DNA of 64,000 bases from contig CACZYC010000020.1 of the NCBI GenBank assembly GCA_902785365.1, positions 55,234 to 119,233 of the forward strand, in the 5' to 3' direction. The notes under the pieces were generated by a model, which was not told the origin of the DNA, ran no database searches, and saw only the letters and a list, made by a program, of their open reading frames with translations. The stretch is from an uncultured Ruminococcus sp. (GTDB taxonomy: Bacteria > Bacillota > Clostridia > Oscillospirales > Acutalibacteraceae). Shown piece by piece: positions 26,898-34,988 of this stretch (its first letter is position 1; the number at the start of each line of letters is the position of its first letter). The translations under genes were made by a program, and so were the position numbers.

Positions 26898-27821
26898 ATG
26901 GAAAAAACAAAACAGGCAAAAAGAGCTTTGGCGTTGGTTATTGCTTTTGTAATGCTTGCTCTTTGCTTTGCGGGGTGCGGTTCAAATGACGCTGATAAGG
27001 TTTACCGCACATATCAGGAAATTAAGGAATCCAAGAAAATCAGAATCGGGGTTTCCTCCGACAACAATCCGTTCGGATTTGCTGACGAAAACGGAGAGTA
27101 TCAGGGATATGAGATAGTATTCGCCAAACGTCTGGCTGAGGAATTGAAACTCAAGGCGGAGTTTGTGCCCATCGAGGCGGGCAACCGCGCCAAATACCTT
27201 AAAACAGGTAAAGCGGACGTTATCATCGCCGACTACGCTGTGGATGAAACCGAGAAGAAAATAGCGAATTTCGCAAGCCCCTACATGAAGTCGGCTCTGG
27301 CAACCGTTTCGCGCAGTAAAGACAAGGTAAAAAGCCTTGATGATTTAAACAAAAAGGACAGCGTTATTGTAGTTACAGGCTCGGACGCCGCGCTGTATAT
27401 GGCGGAAAATTACAAGAAAGTCAATCTGACCGAATGCGCCGACATAAGCGAGGCGGTTGACGCTCTGGAAAGCAACAGGGGCGTTGTGTGGCTCGGAGAC
27501 AATACCGAGGTTGCCGAGTTCGCTATGCAGAACGAAGGATACTCCGTGGGCGAGAAGGAGCTCGGAAAAGTTGTGGAGTACGCTCCCGCTGTTTCCAAAG
27601 GCAACAAGTCGCTTTTGAAGAAGATAAACAAGGTTATGGACAAGCTCTATGACGAGGACTTCTTCTCTGAGGATTATGTTGAGACTTTGGAGATGGTTTA
27701 CGGCGCGGATTTCAAGGATGTTCTTGTAATCGAAAAGCAAACAGACGAAGCCGAAACATCCGAAACAACTGAGAGCGGTACTGCCGAAACAACCGCGGCA
27801 AAGGCAACGGAAAAAGAGTAA
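26898..27821 (+). CDS. Polar amino-acid ABC transporter substrate-binding lipoprotein
   Basis: 307 residues. A signal peptide ends in a lipobox, LCFAGCGS, so the mature protein is lipid-anchored at the Cys near residue 27. The rest is a family 3 solute-binding protein: IRIGVSSDNNPFGFADENGE, YQGYEIVFAKRLAEELK, KADVIIADYAVDETEKK and the hinge region SVIVVTGSDAALYM. These bind polar amino acids and deliver them to an ABC permease. The last ~25 residues are a Thr/Glu/Ala tail. No permease or ATPase is adjacent; the ABC genes at 31037-32467 are preceded by their own binding protein, so this is an orphan. Confidence 0.85.
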   Translation: MEKTKQAKRALALVIAFVMLALCFAGCGSNDADKVYRTYQEIKESKKIRIGVSSDNNPFGFADENGEYQGYEIVFAKRLAEELKLKAEFVPIEAGNRAKYLKTGKADVIIADYAVDETEKKIANFASPYMKSALATVSRSKDKVKSLDDLNKKDSVIVVTGSDAALYMAENYKKVNLTECADISEAVDALESNRGVVWLGDNTEVAEFAMQNEGYSVGEKELGKVVEYAPAVSKGNKSLLKKINKVMDKLYDEDFFSEDYVETLEMVYGADFKDVLVIEKQTDEAETSETTESGTAETTAAKATEKE

Positions 27822-27830
27822 AGAAATTAT

Positions 27831-27858
27831 AAGAGGCTGACTCAAAGTCAGCCTCTTT
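27831..27858 (+). terminator. Terminator after the solute-binding protein gene
   Basis: AAGAGGCTGACT / AGTCAGCCTCTT with a CAA loop followed by TTTT, ten bases after the stop. The first type D tandem repeat begins at its end. Confidence 0.88.
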
Positions 27859-28070
27859 TGTCATCCTGAGCGTTTCACTCACTGTCATCCTGAGCGTTTC
27901 ACTCACTGTCATCCTGAGCGTTTCACTCACTGTCATCCTGAGCGTTTCACTCACTGTCATCCTGAGCGTAAGCGAAGGATCTTTAAGATTCTTCGTCGCG
28001 TTGCTCCTCAGAATGACAGGAGGCGTTGCTCCTCAGAATGACAGGAGGCGTTGCTCCTCAGAATGACAAA
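27858..28070. repeat. Type D repeat with tandem expansion of both arms
   Basis: The left arm unit (TGTCATCCTGAGCGTTTCAC plus TCAC, 24 bases) is present four times in perfect tandem at about 27859-27955, followed by a last arm reading on into GCGTAAGCGAAGGATC. After the core AAGGATCTTTAAGATTCTTCG, the right arm unit (GTTGCTCCTCAGAATGACAG plus GAGGC, 25 bases) is present three times. A single non-expanded copy of the same element is TGTCATCCTGAGCG-core-CCTCAGAATGACA at 23395-23452. It fills the 313-base gap before the MutS-like gene. Confidence 0.85.
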
Positions 28071-28077
28071 AAAGCTA

Positions 28078-28105
28078 TTGTTTTTCTTCTGATATTTGCT
28101 ATAAT
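28078..28105 (+). promoter_or_regulatory. Promoter of the MutS-like gene
   Basis: TTGTTT at 28078-28083 and TATAAT at 28100-28105 with a 16-base spacer, 30 bases before the start codon. It lies at the very end of the repeat block. Confidence 0.6.
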
Positions 28106-28134
28106 TAAGGTATAAACCATCAGCGGAGGAAGTT

Positions 28135-29850
28135 ATGGAGTTCAGTTTATTTTTCCCCGAAAATTTCGAGAGAAACAGCAACACTATGAACAGCGAGTGT
28201 CTCAACGACCTGTCGATTGAGTTTCTGCTTGACGCGCTCACCGAGAACAAGAACGAGCGGATTGTGCTGTCCAAGCTTATGAGCGAAATCTGTCCCGACC
28301 CCGAGGTTATACGCTACAGGGGCGGAGTGTTTGAGGATTTTTACAAACACAAGGAGCTGCGCCGCGCTATGGAGGAGCTTATCCCCAGGCTCGCTGACCT
28401 CAGGGATATTGAGAGGTTTCAGAAAGACCAGGAGGGTTCGGCGCTGTGGTCGCTTGTCAACAGGCTTCGGGAGATTGACGAGTATGTAAACTGCATTACT
28501 TCGCTCAAAAACACCCTTGAAAAGCTCGATATTCAATCCGACGGAATGAAAAGGCTCAGAGAGCTTGTCACCGAAATCGACCGCGACAGCGGATTTGACG
28601 AGCTCAGAGCCGATATGGACGAAACCTTTGAGAAAGTGCGCAGGCTCAGAAGCATTACCATAGGTGTGAACCTCGACGAGCTTCTGCGTCCCAAAACAGC
28701 GGGCATTGTGTCGCTCAACGACACCGAGTTCAAGGATTCGGGACTTATGCGCAGGTTTATGAATTTTGTGGACAAAAAAGAGCTCAACGAGGGCGTGAAC
28801 ACGGGCGAAAAAACGATGTTCCACCCCGCGAATCCGTCCACATCCCGCCTTGAGTTCGGAGCGGTAGTCGGCACGGGATTTACCAATGATTTGCGTACCG
28901 AGACCACCGCGGCGACGGGTTCGGACAATATCTCAAACGCTATCAAAAAACCCGTCACGGACATTATGAAAAAGACTGTTTCGGACATCAAATCCACCCT
29001 CAAAAGGTATGTTAACATAAGCGGCTACGCTCTGATTAACCTTATGCCCGAGATACTCTTTTACGCGCGCTGGGCAGAGCTTATCGAGAGAATCAGCGCG
29101 GCGGGTATGCCTGTCTGCAAGGCTGAGATAAGGGACGCTGAGGAGCGTTATTGTTCTATAAAAGAATTATACAATCTCAAACTTGCCGTAAATAAATCAA
29201 ACGGCGAGGACATCAACATAATCACAAACGATTTTGACTTTAACGACGAGCGCAGAATATATATCCTCACAGGCCCCAACAGGGGAGGAAAGACGATTTT
29301 CACCCAGGCGGTCGGTCTTATGTTTCTGCTCGCGCAGTGGGGCGTGTACGTGCCCGCGTCAAAAGCCGTGCTGAGCCCTGTTGACAACATCTTCACGCAC
29401 TTTCCCGCGGACGAAAACGATACGGTCGACCTCGGACGTCTCGGTGAGGAGAGCAAAAGACTTTCCGAGATTTTTGACACAGCGACCGATAAGAGCCTGC
29501 TTCTGCTCAACGAAAGCCTTGCCACAACCAGCGTAGCGGAGGGATTGTTCATCGCCAAGGACGTTGTTATGGCTATGCGGTATCTCGGCGTGAGAGCCGT
29601 GTTCAACACCCATATGCACGACCTCGCGAGAAGCCTTGACGAGTTCAACGCCGCCGAGGGCAAGAGCAGGGTAGAGAGCCTTATCACAGGCGTGCACGAC
29701 GGAGAGCGCAGCTTTAAGGTGAGCATAGCGCCGCCCCAGGGCGTAAGCTACGCCAAGGATATTGCCGTCAAATACGGCGTGACGTATGACATTATCAAGG
29801 GAAAGATTGATAAGAAGAGTGGTCAGTGGTCAGTGATCAGTGGTCAGTGA
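28135..29850 (+). CDS. MutS-like DNA-binding ATPase (MutS core/ATPase only)
   Basis: 571 residues. The N-terminal mismatch-recognition domain of true MutS is absent; the protein has a helical core (about residues 20-370) and the MutS-type ATPase: Walker A TGPNRGGKTIF (about residue 382), Walker B region LLLLNESLATTS (about 462) and the switch region FNTHMHDLARSLDE. The Walker B Asp-Glu pair is Asn-Glu here, as in several MutS-related proteins of Clostridia that are not mismatch repair enzymes. Function is unknown. GGAGGAAG precedes the ATG. The last six codons and the stop (SGQWSVISGQ tail) are encoded by a TCAGTG repeat, so the original C-terminus has been replaced or lengthened. Confidence 0.82.
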   Translation: MEFSLFFPENFERNSNTMNSECLNDLSIEFLLDALTENKNERIVLSKLMSEICPDPEVIRYRGGVFEDFYKHKELRRAMEELIPRLADLRDIERFQKDQEGSALWSLVNRLREIDEYVNCITSLKNTLEKLDIQSDGMKRLRELVTEIDRDSGFDELRADMDETFEKVRRLRSITIGVNLDELLRPKTAGIVSLNDTEFKDSGLMRRFMNFVDKKELNEGVNTGEKTMFHPANPSTSRLEFGAVVGTGFTNDLRTETTAATGSDNISNAIKKPVTDIMKKTVSDIKSTLKRYVNISGYALINLMPEILFYARWAELIERISAAGMPVCKAEIRDAEERYCSIKELYNLKLAVNKSNGEDINIITNDFDFNDERRIYILTGPNRGGKTIFTQAVGLMFLLAQWGVYVPASKAVLSPVDNIFTHFPADENDTVDLGRLGEESKRLSEIFDTATDKSLLLLNESLATTSVAEGLFIAKDVVMAMRYLGVRAVFNTHMHDLARSLDEFNAAEGKSRVESLITGVHDGERSFKVSIAPPQGVSYAKDIAVKYGVTYDIIKGKIDKKSGQWSVISGQ

Positions 29851-30064
29851 ATGTCGAGTTCATAACTACATCTGATTCAAAACTTCTGTTCCCGAACTAT
29901 TAATAAAACATCTAATACTATATAGCAAAGCCTTAGGTTCATCTCTGAATCTAAGGCTTTAATAGTTTATAACATTATTAATACAATCGGGTCGCAAACG
30001 TTGCGGAAGATGAAAGGTTTCTCCCCGACCACAACTGACCACTGATCACTGATTACTGACCACT
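29820..30064. mobile_element. Type C composite repeat, copy 3, non-coding
   Basis: Left end GTGGTCAGTGGTCAGTGATC at 29820, overlapping the 3' end of the MutS-like gene; GAATGTCGAG next; then CTTCTGTTCCCGAACTATTA (also in copy 1), a hairpin AAAGCCTTAGGTTCA / TGAATCTAAGGCTTT, ACAATCGGG and CCCCGACCACAACTGACC, and the inverted end ACTGATCACTGATTACTG. The type F and type D modules found in copy 2 are missing here. It fills most of the 315-base gap before the amino-acid transporter operon. Confidence 0.7.
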
Positions 30065-30095
30065 ACTGCAAAAGGTGTCAAAACAGCAACTTTTG

Positions 30096-30124
30096 TTGAC
30101 AATAAATTAGATATATTATATAAT
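30096..30124 (+). promoter_or_regulatory. Promoter of the amino-acid ABC transporter operon
   Basis: Near-perfect consensus: TTGACA at 30096-30101 and TATAAT at 30119-30124, 17-base spacer, 42 bases before the start codon. Confidence 0.85.
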
Positions 30125-30165
30125 GATTGCGTTATTTATTAACAATTTTTTAAGGAGTGTAGATT

Positions 30166-30936
30166 ATGAAAAAAGTATTGGCATTAACACTTGCTATCGT
30201 TATGATAGCTTCAGTTGCGATGTTCGCGGGTTGTGGTAACTCAGCGGACACAAAATCATCGGCTGACGCGAAAACTTACATCATTTATTCCGACAACGCG
30301 TTTGCTCCCTTCGAGTTCCTCGATACAAAGACAAAGAAATATGTCGGCGTTGATATGGACATTATGGACGCTGTCGCTAAGGATCAGGGCTTTAAGTATG
30401 AGATGCACAACGAAGGCTTCGACGCTTCGATGGGCGCTGTACAGTCAGGTCAGGCTGACGGTATGATTGCGGGTATGACAATCAACGACGAGCGTAAAAA
30501 GACCTTTGACTTCTCCTCACCTTACTTTAACGACGGTCAGGTTATGGTCGGCAAAAAGGGCACAAAGACAGACGACCTCAAGGGTAAGACCGTAGCTGTA
30601 AAGAACGGCACAGCGGGCAAGGATTACGCCGAGGAAGTTAAGGATAAATACGGCTATAAGATTAACTATTATAAGGATTCTCCCGCTATGTATCAGGCTG
30701 TTAAGACAGGCGTTGACGTAGCTTGCTTCGAGGACTTCTCTGTTATCGGTTACTCAATCAAGACAGGCGAGGTTGACCTCGAAATCCTTAACGATAAGCC
30801 TTTCAACGTGAAGGGTTACGGATTTGCCGTTAAGAAAGGCCAGAACGCCGAGCTGCTCAAGATGTTCGACGCAGGTCTTGCTAACATCAAGAAGAACGGC
30901 AAGCTCAACGAAATCCTCGCGAAGTACGGTTATTAA
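30166..30936 (+). CDS. Amino-acid ABC transporter substrate-binding lipoprotein (GlnH-like)
   Basis: 256 residues. The signal peptide MKKVLALTLAIVMIASVAMF ends in a lipobox with the lipid-anchored Cys at about residue 23 (AGCGN). The mature part is a family 3 solute-binding protein: YSDNAFAPFEFLDTKTKKY, YVGVDMDIMDAVAKDQGFK, GQADGMIAGMTINDERKK and TVAVKNGTAGKDYAEEVKDK. It would bind glutamine or a related polar amino acid and feed the permease and ATPase encoded next. AAGGAGTG precedes the ATG. A hairpin between this gene and the permease probably lowers read-through, so that the binding protein is made in excess. Confidence 0.9.
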   Translation: MKKVLALTLAIVMIASVAMFAGCGNSADTKSSADAKTYIIYSDNAFAPFEFLDTKTKKYVGVDMDIMDAVAKDQGFKYEMHNEGFDASMGAVQSGQADGMIAGMTINDERKKTFDFSSPYFNDGQVMVGKKGTKTDDLKGKTVAVKNGTAGKDYAEEVKDKYGYKINYYKDSPAMYQAVKTGVDVACFEDFSVIGYSIKTGEVDLEILNDKPFNVKGYGFAVKKGQNAELLKMFDAGLANIKKNGKLNEILAKYGY

Positions 30937-30983
30937 TTCGGTTATACATTTGTAAAACTGACAGAAAAGTTGAAATATAAGGG

Positions 30984-31017
30984 TTCAGCACGATAGTTTT
31001 TTATCGTGCTGAATTTA
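30984..31017 (+). terminator. Intercistronic stem-loop between binding protein and permease genes
   Basis: TTCAGCACGAT / ATCGTGCTGAA with an 8-base loop, followed by TTTAT. The weak T tract suggests a partial terminator or an mRNA-stabilising structure, which is common after binding-protein genes. Confidence 0.7.
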
Positions 31018-31036
31018 TATAAGGTAGTTGTAGTAT

Positions 31037-31714
31037 ATGGATTTTAGCAGAGTTTTCACCGAAGCGATGCCGTTGCTGCTGCAGGGTCTTTCTCTGACAA
31101 TTGTGGTATCGGTGGTATCCATCGCGATTGGAATGGTTCTCGGACTGTTTATATGTCTGATGAAAATGTCAAAAAATGTTGTTTTGCGCGCGATTTCGGG
31201 CGTGTACATCTGGATTATCAGAGGTACGCCTATGCTTGTACAGGCGTTGATTGTATTCTTTGGTATTCCGCAGTTGATTCAGATGGCGGCTCCCGGCTTC
31301 CATATGAACGCGCTCACAGCGGGTATCATCACCCTGTCGCTCAACGCGGGCGCTTATCTCGCCGAGATTTACCGAGGCGGTATTATGGCGGTTCCCGAGG
31401 GACAGAGCGAGGCGGCGCGTTCGCTGGGTTTGTCAAAGTCCCAGACGATGGTAAAGGTTGTGCTGCCCCAGGCGTTCAAGTTTTCGGTTCCGTCTTTGGT
31501 AAACCAGTTTATCATCACAATCAAGGATACCTCAATCCTCACCGTTATCGGTATGGCGGAGATTGTAAACAAGGCGCAGCAGTATGTTGGCTCGACCTTC
31601 GTATATTTCGAGACATACTCGGTTGTAGCTTTGATGTATCTCGCAATCATTTCATTGCTTATGCTTCTTTCGAACTTTATCGAAAAAAGACTTAAATATG
31701 AAGGGAAGAAATAA
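31037..31714 (+). CDS. Polar amino-acid ABC transporter permease (GlnP/HisM type)
   Basis: 225 residues with about five membrane segments. The HisM/GlnP family signature is clear: IWIIRGTPMLVQALIVFFGI near residues 54-73, LSLNAGAYLAEIYRGGI near 100-117 and the EAA-type loop EAARSLGLSKSQTMVKVVLPQA near 125-146, which couples to the ATPase. It forms the membrane channel of an amino-acid importer. Start ATG at 31037. It is followed three bases after its stop by the ATPase gene. Confidence 0.92.
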   Translation: MDFSRVFTEAMPLLLQGLSLTIVVSVVSIAIGMVLGLFICLMKMSKNVVLRAISGVYIWIIRGTPMLVQALIVFFGIPQLIQMAAPGFHMNALTAGIITLSLNAGAYLAEIYRGGIMAVPEGQSEAARSLGLSKSQTMVKVVLPQAFKFSVPSLVNQFIITIKDTSILTVIGMAEIVNKAQQYVGSTFVYFETYSVVALMYLAIISLLMLLSNFIEKRLKYEGKK

Positions 31715-31717
31715 CAC

Positions 31718-32467
31718 GTGACAAAAACAAACAAGAACAGCGAAAAGGTTGTTGTAACTGACCTTCATAAATATTTTGACAACAACGAGGTTCTTACCGG
31801 TATTGACGCGACCATTTATGAGGGCGAGGTTGTCTGTGTAATCGGACCGTCGGGTTCGGGCAAAAGTACGTTTTTGCGCTGCCTAAACAAGCTCGAGGAT
31901 TTGACCTCGGGCAAGATTGTCATAGACGGCTTTGACATCACAGACAAAAAGACAGACATAAACAAGGTCAGGGAGAATATCGGAATGGTGTTCCAGCAGT
32001 TCAATCTGTTCCCGAATATGACCGTCAAGAAGAATATTATGATGGCTCCCGTTGAGCTCAAGAAGATGACTCCGTTGGACGCGGACAAAAAGGCTATGGA
32101 GCTTTTGAACCGTGTCGGACTTGCCGAGAAAGCCGCGGCGTACCCCGGCGAGCTTTCGGGCGGACAGCAGCAGCGTGTAGCTATCGCCAGAGCGCTCGCT
32201 ATGAACCCCGATATTATGCTCTTTGACGAGCCTACTTCGGCGCTTGACCCCGAAATGGTAGGGGAGGTACTCGACGTTATGAAGGAGCTCGCCGCCGAGG
32301 GTATGACGATGGTGGTTGTAACTCACGAGATGGGCTTCGCGCGCGAAGTCGCCGACAGAGTGCTGTTTATGGCTGACGGCATTATTATGGAGCAGGGCGC
32401 TCCCGAGGAGCTGTTTGGAAATCCTCAGAACGAACGCACAAAGGACTTCCTTGGAAAGGTGCTTTAA
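31718..32467 (+). CDS. Polar amino-acid ABC transporter ATP-binding protein (GlnQ type)
   Basis: 249 residues. Walker [16 protein letters not shown] (about residue 45), Q-loop [14 protein letters not shown] signature [17 protein letters not shown], Walker [21 protein letters not shown] and the switch His in [16 protein letters not shown]. It powers import through the permease encoded just upstream. The start is GTG at 31718 with GAAGGGAAG upstream. The three-gene set binding protein-permease-ATPase is complete, so this is a full importer, most likely for glutamine, glutamate or cystine-like substrates; the exact substrate is not visible. Confidence 0.94.
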   Translation: MTKTNKNSEKVVVTDLHKYFDNNEVLTGIDATIYEGEVVCVIGPSGSGKSTFLRCLNKLEDLTSGKIVIDGFDITDKKTDINKVRENIGMVFQQFNLFPNMTVKKNIMMAPVELKKMTPLDADKKAMELLNRVGLAEKAAAYPGELSGGQQQRVAIARALAMNPDIMLFDEPTSALDPEMVGEVLDVMKELAAEGMTMVVVTHEMGFAREVADRVLFMADGIIMEQGAPEELFGNPQNERTKDFLGKVL

Positions 32468-32488
32468 GCAGTGATCAGTGGTCAGTAT

Positions 32489-32768
32489 GGCTTCCCTCGG
32501 GAGACTCCCTTTTTAAGGGAGATGTCGCGAATGCGACAGAAGGTTTGCCGTCTCCCGCTAGGGAAAAGCTGTCAGCGCTTGCGCTGACTGAAGAGGGTCC
32601 ATTTGATAAAAGAGTTAAATCTAACGTTTTATAAAACGAGCATTTCTAAAGTTGACCCTCTCCCGACACGCCTACGGCGCGCCACCCTTTCCTTAGCAGG
32701 AGACGGCAACCCTTTTGTCCGCTCCGCGGACATTTCCCCTAGCAGGGGAATTTCCCAAGGGAGGGCTT
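32489..32768. repeat. Type A intergenic repeat, copy 7 (long form)
   Basis: It begins GGCTTCCCTCGGGAGACTCC and ends CCCAAGGGAGGGCTT, with GTCAGCGCTTGCGCTGAC, TGTCCGCTCCGCGGACA and the CTAAAGTTGACCCTCTCCCG block also found in copy 1. It sits directly inside the left TCAGTG end. Confidence 0.8.
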
Positions 32769-32847
32769 GCGCTCTATACAAAAACTTATTTTAGACAAAA
32801 TTAAAGTCTTAGGTTCTGTGCTGAGCCTAAGACTTTGTTTATATTAT

Positions 32848-33047
32848 TTGTCATTCTGAGGCTTGCCCTTTGTCATTCTGAGGCTTGCCCTTTGTCATTC
32901 TGAGGAGCAAAGCGACGAAGAATCTTAAAGATCCTTCGCTTACGCTCAGGATGACAGAAGAAAATGCTCAGGATGACAGAAGAAAATGCTCAGGATGACA
33001 GAAGAAAATGCTCAGGATGACAGAGGAAAACGCTCAGGATGACAATG
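32848..33047. repeat. Type D repeat with tandem expansion of both arms, second case
   Basis: The left arm unit (TTTGTCATTCTGAGGCTTGC plus CC, 22 bases) occurs twice in perfect tandem with a third diverging copy, then the core GACGAAGAATCTTAAAGATC appears once, then the right arm unit (GCTCAGGATGACAGAAGAAA plus AT, 22 bases) occurs about five times, the last ones slightly diverged (GAGGAAAAC). The orientation is opposite to the case at 27858-28070. Confidence 0.85.
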
Positions 33048-33108
33048 TTGTTTTGTTCTCGACATTCACTGTCCACTGACTGCTGACTACTGACTACTGC
33101 GAAGCCAT

Positions 33109-33137
33109 TTGTAATATCCGTTTTTTTATGCTAGAAT
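33109..33137 (+). promoter_or_regulatory. Promoter of the NMN adenylyltransferase-like gene
   Basis: TTGTAA at 33109-33114 and TAGAAT at 33132-33137, 17-base spacer, 27 bases before the start codon. Confidence 0.6.
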
Positions 33138-33163
33138 AGTTCATATAAAGCGAGGTAAGAGTA

Positions 33164-33718
33164 ATGAAAAGTAAACCATTTGAACTCGGAATAATTGTCG
33201 GACGGTTTCAGTCGTTCCACAGAGGGCACGAATACATTATTGACAAGGCGGTTGAGATTTGCGACACGGTCGGGATTTTTATCGGCTCGTCTCAGGAGTA
33301 CGGCACCTTTAAGAACCCTTTTTCATACGAAACCCGCAAGAGAATCCTCGGGAAAGTCTACGGTGACAAGGTTGTAGTTCATCCTTTGCCCGACATAGGT
33401 GTGGGCAACAACTCCGCGTGGGGAGAGTACGTCCTCAAGAACACCGTGGAGTGCTTCGGCAAAGCTCCCGATATGCTTGTTTCGGGCAAAGAGGAGCGCC
33501 GTCTGGACTGGTTTGACGGAATTGAGGGGATTTCCGCCTCTGAGCTTTATGTGCCCAAGATAATTGATATCTCCGCCACCGAAATGCGTGAGTTCTTCCT
33601 GAACGGAAACGTTGAGGAATGGAAGAAATATACAAACAAAAAGCTCTGGAGCGAGTTTGAGCCGCTCAGAGCAGAGGTCGTCGCGTCCAGAGATAATATG
33701 GAGACAAGTAGTATTTAG
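33164..33718 (+). CDS. Nicotinamide-nucleotide adenylyltransferase-like nucleotidyltransferase (NadM type)
   Basis: 184 residues. The cytidylyltransferase-like fold starts with IIVGRFQSFHRGHEYII, containing the HxGH ATP-binding motif (HRGH), and continues with FIGSSQEYGTFKNPFSYETR, in which the FSYETR segment matches the NadM family, and the ISATEMREF motif (ISxTxxR) near residue 140. Enzymes of this family make NAD from NMN and ATP, in many bacteria as part of pyridine-nucleotide salvage. GCGAGG lies before the ATG. The gene stands alone between repeats, so context gives no further hint; a related nucleotidyltransferase role cannot be excluded. Confidence 0.78.
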   Translation: MKSKPFELGIIVGRFQSFHRGHEYIIDKAVEICDTVGIFIGSSQEYGTFKNPFSYETRKRILGKVYGDKVVVHPLPDIGVGNNSAWGEYVLKNTVECFGKAPDMLVSGKEERRLDWFDGIEGISASELYVPKIIDISATEMREFFLNGNVEEWKKYTNKKLWSEFEPLRAEVVASRDNMETSSI

Positions 33719-33748
33719 GCAGTAGTCAGTAGTCAGTAATCAGTGGTC

Positions 33749-33990
33749 TATCCACACGCAGTATAGAAAGGAGCAGCGGTCTTGTCTCCTCCTTGGGGGA
33801 GAAGCGGAGCGACAGCGTAGCAGAGGGGGTCACGTCAGAACTTTATCAAGGTCAGAGACAATCTCCCACAGAACGTCATCTTGTTCACCGCTTCGCTCCG
33901 TGACCCCTTTTGTCAGCCTGCGGCTGACATTTTCCCCAAGGGGACAACGAGACCCCCGTTCCTCACTGTACGTTTGATAGAAAGACTTCA
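33749..33990. repeat. Type B intergenic repeat, copy 2 (inverted relative to copy 1)
   Basis: From GGTCTATCCACACGCAGTAT through CTCCTTGGGGGAGAAGCGG, TGTCAGCCTGCGGCTGACA, GGGGACAACGAGACCCCCG and GTACGTTTGATAGAAAGAC. It is the reverse complement of the layout at 6545-6790. A short TCAGTG array at 33720-33747 lies on its left side. It fills the gap between the nadM-like gene and the DUF5677-like gene. Confidence 0.7.
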
Positions 33991-34009
33991 CCATTGAAGG
34001 GAAGCTTTT

Positions 34010-34864
34010 TTATTCTTTAAATAATTTCTCGTGCGTCTCGCAATATGTTTCTGTCAGCTCGTCGAGCCACCTTGCGGCGAGCGTCATTTTGTCTATGGTC
34101 TTTTCCTCCGGGAAGATTGAAAACAGCATTGAGGAAATAAGCGCGAGAGTGTTGGCGCTGTGAATTGCGGGCGCGGAGATTCCGTAATCTACTCTCTGAG
34201 AAAGGGCTTCGCTTTTGTCTTTGTTTCCGAGCCTGTCAAAAGTACCCTGCGGAGAGGCGTGTACGGTCTGGTTAGCCACCGTGTAGTTTTCGCGCCACAC
34301 ATCCGTTTCCATATCGCAGAGCTTTAATATGTCGCCGAATGTAACATGCTTTTTGCGCTCGGAAAATTCGCCGCACTCCATAGCCCAGTCGTAGCGGTCC
34401 TGAGAGTCCGACGCCTCTATGAATCCCGCGGCGACGGGTTCGCCGTATTTGTGAATAAATGAGCTGATTACCGAGAGCTCGTACATTGAGCGCCAACGCG
34501 CGAAAGCTCCGTCGGGAAACCCGTTTTTTATCAGCGTGAGAATCTCAAGATACTGTTGAGAGGCGCGCCTGTGGAGCTCGCTGAGAGCTGTGCATGTGTT
34601 GCGCTTATCCTTTGTGATTTCCTCGGGGAGAGAGGACAGGTGGGCGCTGTACGCGGAAACCGCCTGAGAGATAAGCACATAAAAGCACTCCGACTTTATA
34701 AGAGCCGCGCTCCAATTTTGTTCAAAGTGTTCCGAGAAGCTGTTCTCGTCGGCTCTCAGCTTTGCGATACCTGTAAATACCGACGCCGTATCACCCTGAG
34801 AAAATCCCGCTTTTTCAAAAGATTTTGACAAAGAATCGCGGTCGTTTTGTTTCATCATAATCAC
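34010..34864 (-). CDS. DUF5677-like protein of unknown function
   Basis: 284 residues, mostly helical by composition, with no signal peptide or membrane segment. The segment RASQQYLEILTLIKNGFPDG followed by AFARWRSMYELSVIS and the later NQTVHASPQG resemble the helical DUF5677 family (RxxxE core with a conserved His-Ala segment), whose function is unknown. Such proteins are scattered in bacteria, often near mobile DNA or repair genes. The gene is alone on its strand, and its 3' end abuts a type B repeat. The first two codons (ATG ATT ATG ATG) leave the exact start open by up to four residues. Confidence 0.55.
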   Translation of the reverse strand: MIMMKQNDRDSLSKSFEKAGFSQGDTASVFTGIAKLRADENSFSEHFEQNWSAALIKSECFYVLISQAVSAYSAHLSSLPEEITKDKRNTCTALSELHRRASQQYLEILTLIKNGFPDGAFARWRSMYELSVISSFIHKYGEPVAAGFIEASDSQDRYDWAMECGEFSERKKHVTFGDILKLCDMETDVWRENYTVANQTVHASPQGTFDRLGNKDKSEALSQRVDYGISAPAIHSANTLALISSMLFSIFPEEKTIDKMTLAARWLDELTETYCETHEKLFKE

Positions 34865-34930
34865 CTTTTACCTAAGTGTATAAAAACATTTTATCATATT
34901 TTTGATATTATTCAAGTTTGCGTTTTGTAA

Positions 34931-34959
34931 TTGACACTTCACACTAGTTTTGATAGAAT
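34931..34959 (+). promoter_or_regulatory. Promoter of the lipoprotein gene at 34989
   Basis: TTGACA at 34931-34936 and TAGAAT at 34954-34959 with a 17-base spacer, 30 bases before the start codon. Confidence 0.75.
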
Positions 34960-34988
34960 AGATAAAGATAAAAAACGGAGATGAAGCT

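Larger units (their letters stand above)
32468..33100. mobile_element. Large composite of TCAGTG ends, type A copy and expanded type D repeat
   Basis: The left TCAGTG end (GTGATCAGTGGTCAGT) starts four bases after the ATPase stop; the opposite end (TTCTCGACATTCACTGTCCA and ACTGACTGCTGAC units) lies at 33055-33098. Nested inside are a type A repeat (32489-32768), the AAGTCTTAGGTTC hairpin and an expanded type D repeat (32848-33047). The 696-base gap therefore consists wholly of nested repeats, with only the nadM-like promoter at its right edge. Confidence 0.65.

Noticed and set aside
27858..28070. Possible CRISPR array
   Set aside because: The units are head-to-tail with no variable spacers, and they are arms of a palindromic repeat. 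No cas gene is in the window.
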